Shown: one piece after another, positions 46,171 to 56,667 of the stretch
Position numbering within the stretch: the first letter of the stretch is position 1
Layout of the letters: every line of letters starts with the position of its first letter
Origin: Yponomeuta sedellus
Lineage: Eukaryota; Arthropoda; Insecta; Lepidoptera; Yponomeutidae
DNA: 64,000 bases
Assembly (NCBI GenBank): GCA_934045075.1
Contig: OW203724.1
Location: 19,931,721-19,995,720, forward strand
Direction of reading: 5' to 3'
Translations under genes and position numbers: made by a program
The notes under the pieces: model-generated
The model's database searches: none
Told to the model about the DNA's origin: nothing
Seen by the model: the letters and a program-made list of their open reading frames with translations, nothing else

Positions 46171-47436
46171 TTCATATGTAACTATATTTTGTGTCATCAA
46201 AGTTCATATTTGTCATCAACTTGTATCATCTAATTAATAGATCTATCGCCACGAAATATTTTCATTCTCAGAAAAATAAAAAGTGTCGCCAGGTACAAAT
46301 TACCAAGTTAATGTAAATTACCAAGTTAATATGTATGTAGAAAAAGAGATGAATCTATAAAATCGTAGTTCATCCACTGGATAAAGAATTTGTTCTCAAA
46401 ATAATGGGTTTATTCCAAAACAGCTCCGTACTCAGATTAGTGTCATCAGTACAGTAGTCACAAATTATTGCGATCAATTCTCCAAATAATACTTTTCGTT
46501 ACCAATGTAATAGTTCAGTTCATTAATTTTATGAAAAAATGTTCAAAGGGGCGGTTCCAAATTGCGGAATCAAAAGTAATTCTGTGTTTCATTTATTATT
46601 CTAATACATTCATACTACTTCTTTATATCTAAATAATTCAAAATTAATAAATATTAACAGGGTGAACATAAAACTACCGTAGATGCAGATGTACCTAGAA
46701 AAAACAATGGGTACAACCAGTACACAAGAACCTAATGTAAGATAGTAATTATTAAATTCATAGGTACAAAAACATTCTTTTTCTGGATCTGTATGATTTT
46801 TTAAGTTAGATATTTCATTTTGTTAATGACCCTTTTTTATTAATTTTGTTATACAGTTATCAGAACAAACCTATTAAAATAAGTACAAACCTATTTATTT
46901 GATACTTGATAAGAAATATATTGTGATTTATTATGAAATTGTTTTTATATTGTTTGGCAACTACACTTTGATGACAGATCTATTATTTTACGGACAAACC
47001 TTAATATTTAAAACATTCAAAACTCAATAAATTGATGATAGCTTAAATCATACCCAAAAAAAATTGATTCGATAAGTAACCTCTAACTTAAAGTACGTTT
47101 AAATATACCCCAAATTAAACTTGCAAGGCCATTGACCGCCTACAGCCCAAGTCGTCCCTTCAAATTAACGTGGCCGCGGAAAATCATGCAAATTTAATTC
47201 CTCAAGTTAACGCCATTCAAACATTGCCAACAGCCGGTCTACAGGTGGACACGGTTTTATTTTCAACTCTCAATGAGGTTTTGCATTTAAGTCAACTCGA
47301 CGCTTGGAAAGCGACAAGAATAGAAGGTTGCAGATGGAATACCAAACTCAAACTCATTTATTTGTGGATACACAATTATTATCACGTCATACAGTTGTAT
47401 TTCCTAATGATTCGCGATACTGATATATTATATAAA
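46171..47436. other. No gene seen
   Basis: AT-rich. A 97-codon frame at 47170 starts on a non-ATG codon and has no domain. Confidence 0.45.
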
Positions 47437-47716
47437 ACGAGTCAAATCGCGATTATTTATTAGATGTCAAGCTTTCAAGTACGTGGAATACAGTGCTAGG
47501 TAAATACAAATCACCCGCCTTATCACCGGACCTGTCCGCGGACGTTGTGAGTGTTGTGTGTCGGCCAGCTGCGAAAAACTAAAAGTGACTACCCACAATA
47601 ATTGACTGTACTCGCCACTTCAGTCTAGCCGTGACCACGGCAACTATAACGCTGCCGAAACTTCAGGAAATAAGGTAATTACGTTTTACCTAATAAATAA
47701 TTGGGATTAGACCCGT
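47437..47716. mobile_element. TTAA-type TIR element
   Basis: Ends ACGAGTCAAATCGCGATTAT and ATAATTGGGATTAGACCCGT, with the ACGTTTTACCTAATAAATAA block shared with 9378. No coding capacity. Confidence 0.6.
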
Positions 47717-47866
47717 CTAAACTATAACTATGTCATACAGTTGCACAGATTTTAATTACAATAAAGTAAATATATACTACTACTTAGCAGCGGTATGCAA
47801 AGTTGTTGACAGGCTTATGACGCGTGCAAATATTTATTTACAAATTATTTACAACATTACCTACAA

Positions 47867-48239
47867 CATTTTAAAAACCTATTTAGAGGCTAAAAAGTCC
47901 ACCCATACCGGGATTTGAACCCGCGACCTCTGACTATCCGTGCCAGTGCTCTACCAACTAAGTTAATGGGCGACTCACCGGCATCAGTGAAATTTCAAAC
48001 CTCTTTACAATATTCCCTGTATTACGTACAGGCAGCGACATCTGGCTGAAGAATACAGAGAATATTGTAAAGAGTTTCGATATTTCACTGATGCCGGTGA
48101 GTCGCCCATTAGCTCAGTTGGAAGAGCGCTGACACGGATAGCCAGAGGGTTCGAATCCCGGCATGGGTGGATTTTTTAGCCCCTAAATAGATTTTTAAAA
48201 TTGACCTTAGCACGGATAGGTGCATTAAAAATAATATAA
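47867..48239. mobile_element. Inverted dimer of tRNA-like repeat
   Basis: A minus unit (core 47901-47972) meets a plus unit (core 48103-48170) at about 48055, inside the ATACAGAGAATATTGTAAAG block. Flanking TACCTACAA (47858-47866 and 48240-48248) looks like a 9-bp target-site duplication of the whole dimer. Box B of the plus core is intact, but its T-stem has lost bases. Confidence 0.75.
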
Positions 48240-48271
48240 TACCTACAAAAATTAATACTTTATGTCATGAA

Positions 48272-49025
48272 GCGCTAGTGGCCTAGTCAAACGGACTGAT
48301 TTAAATCAATCACTTAAGTTAAGCAACAACAGGCGCGGTCAGGCGCAGAATGGGTGACCGTCCGTGACTACTTTTTTTTCTTTTCACTTTTTCCGAGCGG
48401 TTCCGTGCTTCGCGGTGGTAGCTCAGTGGGTAGAACCATGGACTGGCAAGCGAGAGCCCCAGGTTCGATCCCGAGTGCGGGCATGTACCAATGACTTTGT
48501 TTAATTTCAAAGTTACGTACATTTGCGAATTTTTAGTCGCCATACCACACGCTAACTGTGAAGGAAAACATTGTGAGGAAACCCGCGGTATAGTTGGCTC
48601 CGCACGTATTGACTAGTCTTTCCTGTGGGCTAGGCCGACTAAGCTGTCAGGATGGTTTAAGTGCTGGGCAAGCCTACACCATCTATAAAACCATGTCCCA
48701 GGCACTACAGCGTCGGAGTGGTCCCGTCACCCATCTAGTGTGAGTGAAGATACCACTGGACGCTGTATAAATCATCTCATTAAGTAGATGCAAAAGGCCG
48801 TGCTTCGCAAGGCACGTTAAGCAGTTGGTGCCGGCTTCTGTCGATAGATGGCAGTCGTTAAGCCAAGTCAGAGGGCGGCTTGAAAACTTCTGACAGTAAG
48901 ACCAGCCACTAGTCTTGCAAGCCTCCACCAATCCGGACTTGGCCCCCTTGGTGGAGTATGGCCTAGGTATACTTTCCCTTGGAAAGAGACCCGTGCCCCT
49001 CGGTGGGGACATAATGGGATGATGA
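48272..49025 (+). mobile_element. 5S-derived SINE split by a tRNA-SINE
   Basis: 5S-like head at 48272-48370 (TTAAGCAACAACAGGCGCGG, GAATGGGTGACCGT). The body is interrupted at 48413 and resumes at 48798 with the duplicated CCGTGCTTCGC, continuing to GGGGACATAATGGGATGATG. Without the insertion the element is about 360 bp, the family length. Confidence 0.85.
48414..48797 (+). mobile_element. tRNA-derived SINE, complete
   Basis: Bounded by the 11-bp target-site duplication CCGTGCTTCGC (48403-48413 and 48798-48808). Head: GGTGGTAGCTCAGTGGGTAG (box A) and GGTTCGATCCC (box B). Body: ACATTGTGAGGAAACCCGCG and TCCTGTGGGCTAGGCCGACT. End: CATTAAGTAGATGCAAAAGG. This copy defines the full length (384 bp) of a family also seen at 33312, 49652 and, diverged, at 23300. 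Confidence 0.85.
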
Positions 49026-49103
49026 TGATGATTATTGTGATGACTTAACTTATCAAATTTTTAAGACCAATAAAAAAACAGATGGTATTTTTTACGACTT
49101 CTG

Positions 49104-49190
49104 AATTTTAAAAACCTATTTAGAGGCTAAAAATTCCACCCACGGCGGGACTCGAACACACGACCTCTGGCTAACCGTGCCGACTCGTAA
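49104..49190 (-). mobile_element. tRNA-like repeat, fragment
   Basis: ACCTATTTAGAGGCTAAAAA, the T-arm region and the anticodon stem remain; the D-arm and 5' region are gone. Confidence 0.6.
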
Positions 49191-49651
49191 ATTCTCTGTG
49201 GTATACTCGTAAATGCAACGACATTTACTGTTGAGGTATGTTCCCCATCGAATTATGTCATAGAAAATATGAACTTCTGGCACAATTTCATCTACACGAT
49301 GGAAGTTTATTGCCTCCGCAAGCCGCTCTCTCCACGGGAACTTGTACCCACTTTTGGGGGAAACTTTGAGCGGGATGAAATAAATAAAGCTCTGCATCGA
49401 TATCCTGGAAAGTTCAATTTGACGCGTGGGTATTGACGGAAAAATTCCCTGGGTGGTTTATAGCCAAACAAACGCTTTCGAAACAATAGGGTGGCTGCAT
49501 ATTTTTTACACACGAATCATTGATTAAAGTTGGTGTTGACTAAAGCAGGAAGCTTCCATCAGTTGTTTACAAACAATTGCGCTTCGAAATTACGTGTGGC
49601 TGTAAGTTTTTGTTAATCTAATATTTTTTTGTGTAGCATATAAAAGTCGTA
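49191..49651. other. No gene seen
   Basis: Frames on the minus strand at 49116-49513 overlap the repeat and have no domain. Confidence 0.4.
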
Positions 49652-49922
49652 CTGCAGGGCACATCTCTGGTCTCAGAGAGAATAGAGTACCCCCGCGGAT
49701 TGGCAATTCCCAATTGCCAACATCGTGAGGAAACCTGAGTTTCACTGACTCTCAGGTTTCCTCACGATGTTTTCCTTCGCGGTTAGCGAGTGATATTGCT
49801 ACTATAACTACACAATGTACATAACTTAGAATACAAAGTCATTGGTACATACCCGCACTGGGGATCAAACCTGGGTCTCTCGCTTCCGAGTACATCGTTC
49901 TACCCACTGTGCAACCACCTCT
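49652..49922 (-). mobile_element. tRNA-derived SINE with perfect hairpin
   Basis: Reverse orientation of the 48414 family: the head is at the right end (CCACTGTGCAACCACCTCTC). A perfect 21-bp hairpin (49719-49739 with 49751-49771, AACATCGTGAGGAAACCTGA) has arisen where a body segment was duplicated in inverted form. Confidence 0.7.
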
Positions 49923-49989
49923 CTAATCGGGTGCTTAAGTAAAACCATGGTAGTCCAGGCCAAACCTTCATTCTGTAGCCCCCAGTTAA

Positions 49990-50247
49990 CAACATTAATA
50001 GCATTTACATACAGGCACATACATTGCTTCTGGCCCCAGACCACAGATAAGATAATAGCATAGACCAAAATGTTTGGTCTATGATAATAGTTACTACGTA
50101 ACCAGAGTTAACCAGTGCCCAGACTAGGATACCCTGTGTCGTGGGAACCAGAAATAACGACCTCACAAACGTATTAACATCCAAGACCTGAGGTTTTTTT
50201 TTGTCCTCAGCCGGGGTTCGAACCCGGTCTGCTTTTAACAGCTATCA
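49990..50247 (-). mobile_element. tRNA-SINE, head removed next to LTR element
   Basis: Reverse of the 24334 family from the CATTTACATACAGGCACATA tail to the T-arm (CCGGGGTTCGAACCCGG). The BEL/Pao element begins only a few bases beyond, and the expected head is not found on its far side. About 80 bp of other sequence (50043-50120, with an AGACCAAAATGTTTGGTCT hairpin) sits inside. Confidence 0.65.
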
Positions 50248-50252
50248 GTTGG

Positions 50253-50475
50253 TGTTGGAGCCCTACGTCACTGAGCGGTGCCCCGCGCCCCGCAGGCCAA
50301 AACCGGCCGGACAACTTGCGAGCGGGACGGCGGGCAGCGCCGCGGCATGCGGCACTTCACACCATCCGACGTGTCGATACACACTAATTTTGAATTATCT
50401 TCTTTTTCCAATTAAACCATCAATTTATACAGTCCACTAGCTTATTTATCTCGATATCAAGACCCTGAGCTAACA
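50253..50475 (+). repeat. 5' LTR
   Basis: 223 bp. The first half is GC-rich (GGTGCCCCGCGCCCCGCAGG), the second AT-rich with AATTAAACCATC. Identical to the 3' LTR except T/A in the TCTTCTTTTTCC stretch and T/C in TCGATATCAAG. It would hold promoter and polyadenylation signals; no clear TATA box is seen. Confidence 0.95.
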
Positions 50476-51046
50476 TTGGTCTTCTCACCGGGAAATATTT
50501 GGAGGATTGGAGAAGCGGAGATTCAATTACTGCACGAGGCGTTGGACTTCGAACCTTTGGACTTTCGACGAAAGGCGACGTGTCGCCGTGTCATCCCAAG
50601 AAGTGAAGTCACCGAGGATAAGGATAAGGATATTCAGTGAGATCGTTCCAAAACTATATCCCTTCTATTTCCTAACCTCGCTTACCTACCTGCTTATTGC
50701 AATTAAAAGAAATTAAATTTGCCTTAATTTGATTAAATCAGCCCAATCGTAAGTTCTTTTCATTATTTAATAACAAACATTGCTGTAACTCACTGCGCTT
50801 AGCAGCTGTGCATTTTTATTACCGTAGGATAGATTAGAATAGCCTTTTTTTGTCTCTTATCAGTAGCCGGCCGCCACGCGGACATCTGGTTGCATTTTTT
50901 ATATACAATAGGGCAGTGGCCTACACAATTTCTAAGCATCTATATCGGTGCAGTGTTTGGGTTATTGAACTTATTGTTTTTCAATTGGCTGACTCACGCA
51001 GTTGCGTAACTCCTTTTCATTGCTTTAGATATTTCGCATTCTTGCT
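50476..51046 (+). promoter_or_regulatory. Untranslated leader with primer-binding site
   Basis: Begins TTGGTCTTCTCACCGGGAA directly after the LTR, where the tRNA primer should pair (TGG matches a tRNA CCA end). I could not name the tRNA. The remaining 550 bases to the start codon show no convincing reading frame. Confidence 0.6.
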
Positions 51047-54000
51047 ATGTCACAACCTGAAAAGTCACCCGCTCTCACCACTACAATGGCTGATAATAGC
51101 GAAGCGATCCTAATAAAAAAACGCAGTTCTATGAAAGCTAAGCTTACAAACTTCAGCAATTTTTTGACAATCCTAACCGACTGCGAATCTTTAACAGATC
51201 TTCAACGCATCGATTTGGAAGGTCGATTAAGCAAGTTTGATGCGTTATATTCAGAATTTGACGATTTGCAGCTAAGGATCGAAGTGGTCACTGCTAATCC
51301 TGACGAGGCCTACGCCGAGCGTGCCAAGTTCGAGGAGCGGTATCACGCGCTGCTGGCCCAGGCGCGAGGCCTATGTGCGGTGGGCGACGCCCGCCATGCC
51401 CGGGAACGCGCAGGATCCGGGGCAAGCTCGATGTGCAGGTCAGGTGGCTCATGCAAACGGTCTTTTGTACGTCTACCGAAGATTGATTTGCCCCATTTTA
51501 ATGGTAGTTATGACTACTGGCTCGAGTTTAGGGACACATTTCTTTCGCTAATTCATAACAGTGAATCTATCGATGACGTCAGCAAGTTCCACTACCTACG
51601 TGCCTCACTGAAAGGCAGCGCACAGGAAATAATAAAAAACATTGATTTTAAAAGCAGCAACTATTCACTTGCGTGGAACCTGTTGTGTGAGCGATATGAT
51701 AACAGTCGTCTCCTAATTAATAACCATGTAAAAGCGTTATTTAATGCTCCTACTATTGCGAAAGAGACATGCCTATCCCTGCGTCATTTGATTGACGTCG
51801 TCAATAAAAATATTCGGGCGCTTAGAATTTTAAATGAACCCACCCAGCACTGGGACACTCTCATTGTGTACATGATGAGTACAAAGTTAGATTCGGTTAC
51901 ATTTAGACATTGGGAGGAACATCGCAGCACGCTGGAAGGCACACCCACGTTGTGTCAGTTTTGTGCTTTTCTTTCGAACAAAGCTGACTTATTAGAGACT
52001 TTGGAAAGTAATCTATCTATAAAGGCATCGACAAGGTTTGAAAGCATTTCTTCTAAGCCTAATAGTTTTATAGTAGCTAGCCACAGTAATGAAAAACAAA
52101 ACAATAAACATTTTCAAGTTAAGAAAATAACATGTCCCCTATGCTCACAAAATCATCTTCTGTACACATGTGAAGCTTTCAGGAGCCTTTCAACACAGGA
52201 CAGAATAAAAAAGACGATGGAGTTTAAAGTATGCCTAAACTGTTTACGGCCAGGACATGTTACAAAGCGCTGTAGGCTAGCGCATTGCAAGTATTGTAAG
52301 CGTAGACACAATACGCTCTTACATGAAGATTCTCATAAAAAGACAAACCTTCAGGATCCAATGCCTTTAGTCTCTGAGCGTGTCGCTTTGCCCACCGATT
52401 TTTCTTCCAATGACGTAGTGCTTTCTACCGATTCTTCTATTCAGAGTACTACCTCGATGCAAACCTTGCTGTCCACAGCGATGGTCAAGGTCATTGGCGC
52501 CGGCGGCGAGAGGTTCGACGCTCGCATGCTACTAGATAACGGTAGCACTGCGAATTTTGTTACGAGTACCCTCTGCGACAAGCTGCGGTTGCCTCGACGT
52601 AACAATAGCTCCACGGTCTCAGGTATCAATGGTCAAACCTGTAATAGTAAACAGTCTTGCAATCTCACAATTGAGTCTACTAGCTGTAATTATACGGTAA
52701 ACATTGACTGTCTTATTTTGCCCGAGGTCACCAAAATTCTACCCTCCACTTTAATAAATATTGAGACAATACCGTTACCCACACAAATCCGTCTTGCCGA
52801 TCCTACATTTAATATTCCATCCGTGGTGGATATTTTGGTAGGCGCCGAAGTATTTTGGAATGTCATAGGGCATGCTTCGATAGATTTAGGCAAAAATCAA
52901 CCTAAGTTGCGTGAGACACAGTTTGGCTGGATACTGACGGGCGTGATTGCCGTTAATTCACGAACGTCAACCACAAAACCGATACACCACTGTAATTTTC
53001 TCGCTCCAAATACAAATATGGACTTAACGAAGTTTTGGGAACTTGACACAGTCTCTTTTAAGCATACATTTTCTCAAGAAGAACGCGCCTGCGAAGAAAG
53101 TTTCGCCACACACACAAATCGCGACAATGATGGGCGTTTTGAAGTAACAATGCCATTGAAAACTGACCCTTGTGTCTTAGGCGACTCTTTTATCATGGCA
53201 AAACGTCGTTTTCTCTCTCTCGAGAAACGTTTTCAGCGCGATCCAGACTACAAACAGCGATACATTGATTTTATGTCGGAATATGAATCACTAGGACACA
53301 TGACTGAGAATAAAAACTCACCTGATGCAGAATCTTTTAATTACTTTCTCCCACATCACGGCGTTATTCGCGAATCCAGCACAACGACGAAGTTGCGAGT
53401 GGTCTTCGATGCCTCAGCGGCAACCTCCACTGGCGTGTCACTTAATGACCTACAGATGGTAGGGCCAACCATTCAAAACGACCTCCTGTCGATATTGTTG
53501 CGTTTTAGACAGCATAGATACGTTGTGTCTTCAGATGTAGAAAAAATGTACAGGTGCATTGCTTTAGTTCCTTCACAACGTTCCTTGCAACAAATCATTT
53601 TCCGCACTGATCCCCAAGCACCGTTAAAAACCTACAGTCTTAATACACTGACGTACGGGACATCTTCCGCTCCCTATTTAGCAACAAAATGCCTAGTCAG
53701 CTTGGCTGACGTCACTTCCAACGACGCGGCGAAGACTGCGATTGAAAGGGATTTTTATGTTGACGATTTTTTAAGCGGCAGCGATACAATTAACGGTACA
53801 GTAGAATTGTGCAAGGAAGTAAATTCCGTTTTATCTTCCGCCAAATTCTACCTAAGAAAATGGCAGTCAAATAATAAAGAAATTTTGTCGAAAATTACTG
53901 ACGCCGAGGATAAGTCAAGTAACTATCTAGATTTGTCTACAAATACTAGCTCGTCTTCAAAAACCCTAGGTTTACACTGGGTATGCGATGCTGACACTTT

Positions 54001-56308
54001 GTCTTTTTCAATAAATATTGAGGTCAAACCAAAAACAACAAAACGACACATCTTATCAGTAATAAGTCAAATATTTGATCCCTTAGGGCTTGTAGGTCCA
54101 TGTGTTGTCGAATCTAAGCTTATTATGCAACTTTTATGGCTAAGGAAGTGTGACTGGGATAGTGAGGTGCCAGAAGATTTAAAAAATCAATGGCTTATAT
54201 TTGCTAATTCCTTCCCAAGTTTAAATAACATTAAAATACCCCGTTGGATTTCTTGCGAAAATTCAGTCATGTGCGAATTACATGTTTTTTCAGACGCTTC
54301 AGAAAAAGCGTATGGCGCATGCATCTATGTACGGTCGATATGTAGTGATGGGACTGTCAGGGTTCAACTATTAGTTTCCAAAAATCGAGTAGCCCCGATT
54401 AAAACCACCACTATCCCACGCCTCGAGCTCTGTGCCGCGTTGTTAGGTACAAGACTGTTTACAAAGGTTGTAGACTCACTTACGATTACTATAAACAGGT
54501 GCTACTTTTGGTGCGACTCCACTATAGTCTTGGGATGGTTAGCGACACCACCCAACCAGCTGAAGCCTTTTGTACGGAACCGTGTCGATGAAATACAAGA
54601 AAATACGTCAGACCATACTTGGAGCTATGTTCCGTCGAAGGACAACCCGGCAGATCTCGCTTCTCGAGGGCTGAGGGCTGACCTTATCAGCAGTTGTCAA
54701 TTGTGGTGGTCAGGGCCCACATTTTTGCTTGAGGAGCAATCGCTGTGGCCTAAAATGCCAAATGAACACGCCAAACAAGAGTTGCCCGAAGTAGTTTGCT
54801 ATCAAGTTAATAATAGTAATTTAACAGAGTCTAATCAATTACCAATACAATTACTTACAAACAAATTATCTAATTTAAATTATTTACAAAGAGTGGTTGC
54901 TTATATACATAGATTTATTTACAACTTAAAAAATAAATACAATAAACGTTTTGGACATCTAACCAGGGAGGAACTTAATGTTTCCCTAATGTGTTTAATA
55001 CACAACGCACAGCTGGAAATGTTTCCTACTGAGTACAAGTTACTCGCCGACAACAAACCACTTCCTTGCAAAAACCGGTTGTTACCTTTAGCACCTTTCT
55101 TAGATAATAATATTATCCGCGTGGGGGGAAGGCTTGATAACTCACTGTATGATTATAATGTAAAGCATCCCATATTACTATGCAGTAAACACTATCTCAC
55201 AAAATTAATATTTGAAATGTTACATAAAAAACTGTTACATGCGGGACCACAATTGCTTTTAGCCACTGTCCGTCAAAATTATTGGCCCTTAGGGGGCAGA
55301 AATCTATCCAAGGCAGTGGTGAGAACATGTCTTAAATGTTTTAGATACAAATCAAAAAATATACAGCCTATTATGGGACAGTTACCTACTCCTAGGACTA
55401 ATCTCGAGTTTCCCTTCTTACACTCCAGTGTCGACTATGCCGGGCCAGTACTCATCGCCGATCGAAAGGGCAGAGGGTGTAGACTTATAAAATCATACCT
55501 TTGCATTTTTGTCTGCCTTGCAGTGAAAGCCGTTCACATCGAGCTCGTCACGGACTTGACCAAAGAGGCTTACATGGCCGCTCTCAAGCGTTTCGTGGCA
55601 CGGCGAGGCAAGCCTAGAAGTATTTTGTCGGATAACGGCACTAATTTTGTCGGTGCTTCTAATGAGCTACAGCGATTCTTACAGGAGTGCAATTTAGCCT
55701 CCGATATGGCGCAGGAGGGCATAGAATTTTCTTTTGTGCCCCCTTATTCTCCACATTTTAATGGCATAGCTGAGGCTGCCGTCCGTTCCACTAAGCACCA
55801 TCTTCGAAGGTTGCTCCAACTCGCTAACTTCACTTATGAAGAATTGGCAACTCTTTTAATACAGGTTGAGGCAATATTAAATTCACGTCCCCTCGTTCCA
55901 CTTTCCACTGATCCCTTAGACTTTTCCGCGCTGACTCCTTCCCATTTCCTTATTGGACGCTCGCTGATATCTGTTCCGCATCCACAGGTGCTCGATGCCA
56001 GGATTGGCCGACTAGAGAGATACCAAAGGGTGGAACATTTAAAACAGCACTTTTGGAAGCGCTTTAATGTGGAATATATCTCTCTGCTACAGCAACGGAC
56101 AAAATGGTTCAGTTCAACAGGCGAGCTGAGCGTGGGGACGCTGGTGCTAGTCAAGGACAAGACGCAGCCACCTCTTCTGTGGCTACTTGGGCGTGTCGTC
56201 AGGATCTTTCCCGGCAGCGACGGCGTGGCGCGCGTGGTCGAGCTGAAGACCAAAAAGGGTCTACTCAAACGGGCCTTCCAAGACGTCTGCCCTCTACCAC
56301 TAGCTTGA
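51047..56308 (+). CDS. BEL/Pao gag-pol polyprotein
   Basis: 1753 residues in one frame from ATG. Gag: DUF1759-type region about residues 145-295 (HFNGSYDYWLEF at 150). The nucleocapsid has zinc-binding CPLC...C, then CLNCLRPGHVTKRC at 396-409 (C-x2-C-x4-H-x4-C). Aspartic protease: LLDNGST with D497. Reverse transcriptase: D830 in SSDVEKMY and YVDD at 904-907. The Pao peptidase-like region follows. RNase H: D1083 in FSDASEKAYGA, and KDNPADLASRG near 1198. Integrase: HHCC zinc region about 1390-1432; catalytic triad D1463, D1529 (ILSDNGTNF) and E1576. DUF5641-like C-terminus about 1655-1750. No stop or frameshift, and all catalytic residues are present. It makes particles, copies RNA to DNA and inserts it. 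Opposite-strand frames are shadows. Confidence 0.95.
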   Translation: MSQPEKSPALTTTMADNSEAILIKKRSSMKAKLTNFSNFLTILTDCESLTDLQRIDLEGRLSKFDALYSEFDDLQLRIEVVTANPDEAYAERAKFEERYHALLAQARGLCAVGDARHARERAGSGASSMCRSGGSCKRSFVRLPKIDLPHFNGSYDYWLEFRDTFLSLIHNSESIDDVSKFHYLRASLKGSAQEIIKNIDFKSSNYSLAWNLLCERYDNSRLLINNHVKALFNAPTIAKETCLSLRHLIDVVNKNIRALRILNEPTQHWDTLIVYMMSTKLDSVTFRHWEEHRSTLEGTPTLCQFCAFLSNKADLLETLESNLSIKASTRFESISSKPNSFIVASHSNEKQNNKHFQVKKITCPLCSQNHLLYTCEAFRSLSTQDRIKKTMEFKVCLNCLRPGHVTKRCRLAHCKYCKRRHNTLLHEDSHKKTNLQDPMPLVSERVALPTDFSSNDVVLSTDSSIQSTTSMQTLLSTAMVKVIGAGGERFDARMLLDNGSTANFVTSTLCDKLRLPRRNNSSTVSGINGQTCNSKQSCNLTIESTSCNYTVNIDCLILPEVTKILPSTLINIETIPLPTQIRLADPTFNIPSVVDILVGAEVFWNVIGHASIDLGKNQPKLRETQFGWILTGVIAVNSRTSTTKPIHHCNFLAPNTNMDLTKFWELDTVSFKHTFSQEERACEESFATHTNRDNDGRFEVTMPLKTDPCVLGDSFIMAKRRFLSLEKRFQRDPDYKQRYIDFMSEYESLGHMTENKNSPDAESFNYFLPHHGVIRESSTTTKLRVVFDASAATSTGVSLNDLQMVGPTIQNDLLSILLRFRQHRYVVSSDVEKMYRCIALVPSQRSLQQIIFRTDPQAPLKTYSLNTLTYGTSSAPYLATKCLVSLADVTSNDAAKTAIERDFYVDDFLSGSDTINGTVELCKEVNSVLSSAKFYLRKWQSNNKEILSKITDAEDKSSNYLDLSTNTSSSSKTLGLHWVCDADTLSFSINIEVKPKTTKRHILSVISQIFDPLGLVGPCVVESKLIMQLLWLRKCDWDSEVPEDLKNQWLIFANSFPSLNNIKIPRWISCENSVMCELHVFSDASEKAYGACIYVRSICSDGTVRVQLLVSKNRVAPIKTTTIPRLELCAALLGTRLFTKVVDSLTITINRCYFWCDSTIVLGWLATPPNQLKPFVRNRVDEIQENTSDHTWSYVPSKDNPADLASRGLRADLISSCQLWWSGPTFLLEEQSLWPKMPNEHAKQELPEVVCYQVNNSNLTESNQLPIQLLTNKLSNLNYLQRVVAYIHRFIYNLKNKYNKRFGHLTREELNVSLMCLIHNAQLEMFPTEYKLLADNKPLPCKNRLLPLAPFLDNNIIRVGGRLDNSLYDYNVKHPILLCSKHYLTKLIFEMLHKKLLHAGPQLLLATVRQNYWPLGGRNLSKAVVRTCLKCFRYKSKNIQPIMGQLPTPRTNLEFPFLHSSVDYAGPVLIADRKGRGCRLIKSYLCIFVCLAVKAVHIELVTDLTKEAYMAALKRFVARRGKPRSILSDNGTNFVGASNELQRFLQECNLASDMAQEGIEFSFVPPYSPHFNGIAEAAVRSTKHHLRRLLQLANFTYEELATLLIQVEAILNSRPLVPLSTDPLDFSALTPSHFLIGRSLISVPHPQVLDARIGRLERYQRVEHLKQHFWKRFNVEYISLLQQRTKWFSSTGELSVGTLVLVKDKTQPPLLWLLGRVVRIFPGSDGVARVVELKTKKGLLKRAFQDVCPLPLA

Positions 56309-56322
56309 AGACCAGAAGACTT

Positions 56323-56336
56323 CAAGGCGGGGAGGA
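56323..56336 (+). promoter_or_regulatory. Polypurine tract
   Basis: AAGGCGGGGAGGA lies against the 3' LTR, where plus-strand DNA synthesis is primed. One C interrupts it. Confidence 0.75.
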
Positions 56337-56559
56337 TGTTGGAGCCCTACGTCACTGAGCGGTGCCCCGCGCCCCGCAGGCCAAAACCGGCCGGACAACT
56401 TGCGAGCGGGACGGCGGGCAGCGCCGCGGCATGCGGCACTTCACACCATCCGACGTGTCGATACACACTAATTTTGAATTATCTTCTATTTCCAATTAAA
56501 CCATCAATTTATACAGTCCACTAGCTTATTTATCTCGACATCAAGACCCTGAGCTAACA
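56337..56559 (+). repeat. 3' LTR
   Basis: 223 bp, two substitutions from the 5' LTR. The frames reading through each LTR are duplicates of one another and not genes. Confidence 0.95.
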
Positions 56560-56667
56560 GTTGGCGAAAGTGCACATTTGAATGACTCCACACATTACGA
56601 GCTACGAGCTATAACAAAAAGTAAAAACTTATGTTTTAAGAGTGTCATTCCATACACGCTGAAATCT

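Larger units (their letters stand above)
50253..56559 (+). mobile_element. BEL/Pao LTR retrotransposon, complete
   Basis: A 6307-bp element with two 223-bp LTRs, a 5-bp target-site duplication GTTGG (50248-50252 and 56560-56564), one uninterrupted polyprotein frame and a purine-rich tract before the 3' LTR. LTRs start TGTTGG and end TAACA. Domain order gag, protease, reverse transcriptase, RNase H, integrase and the paired YVDD motif identify BEL/Pao. No envelope frame is present. Every part needed for transposition is visible, and the two LTRs differ at only two positions, so insertion was recent. Inserted next to a truncated tRNA-SINE. Confidence 0.95.

Noticed and set aside
47170..47463. 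97-codon frame ending in a TIR element
   Set aside because: Non-ATG start, and its end runs into the transposon's inverted repeat.
50201..50440. 79-codon frame across the 5' LTR, repeated at 56336-56524
   Set aside because: Same frame in both LTRs because the LTRs are identical; it spans LTR and flank, not a gene.
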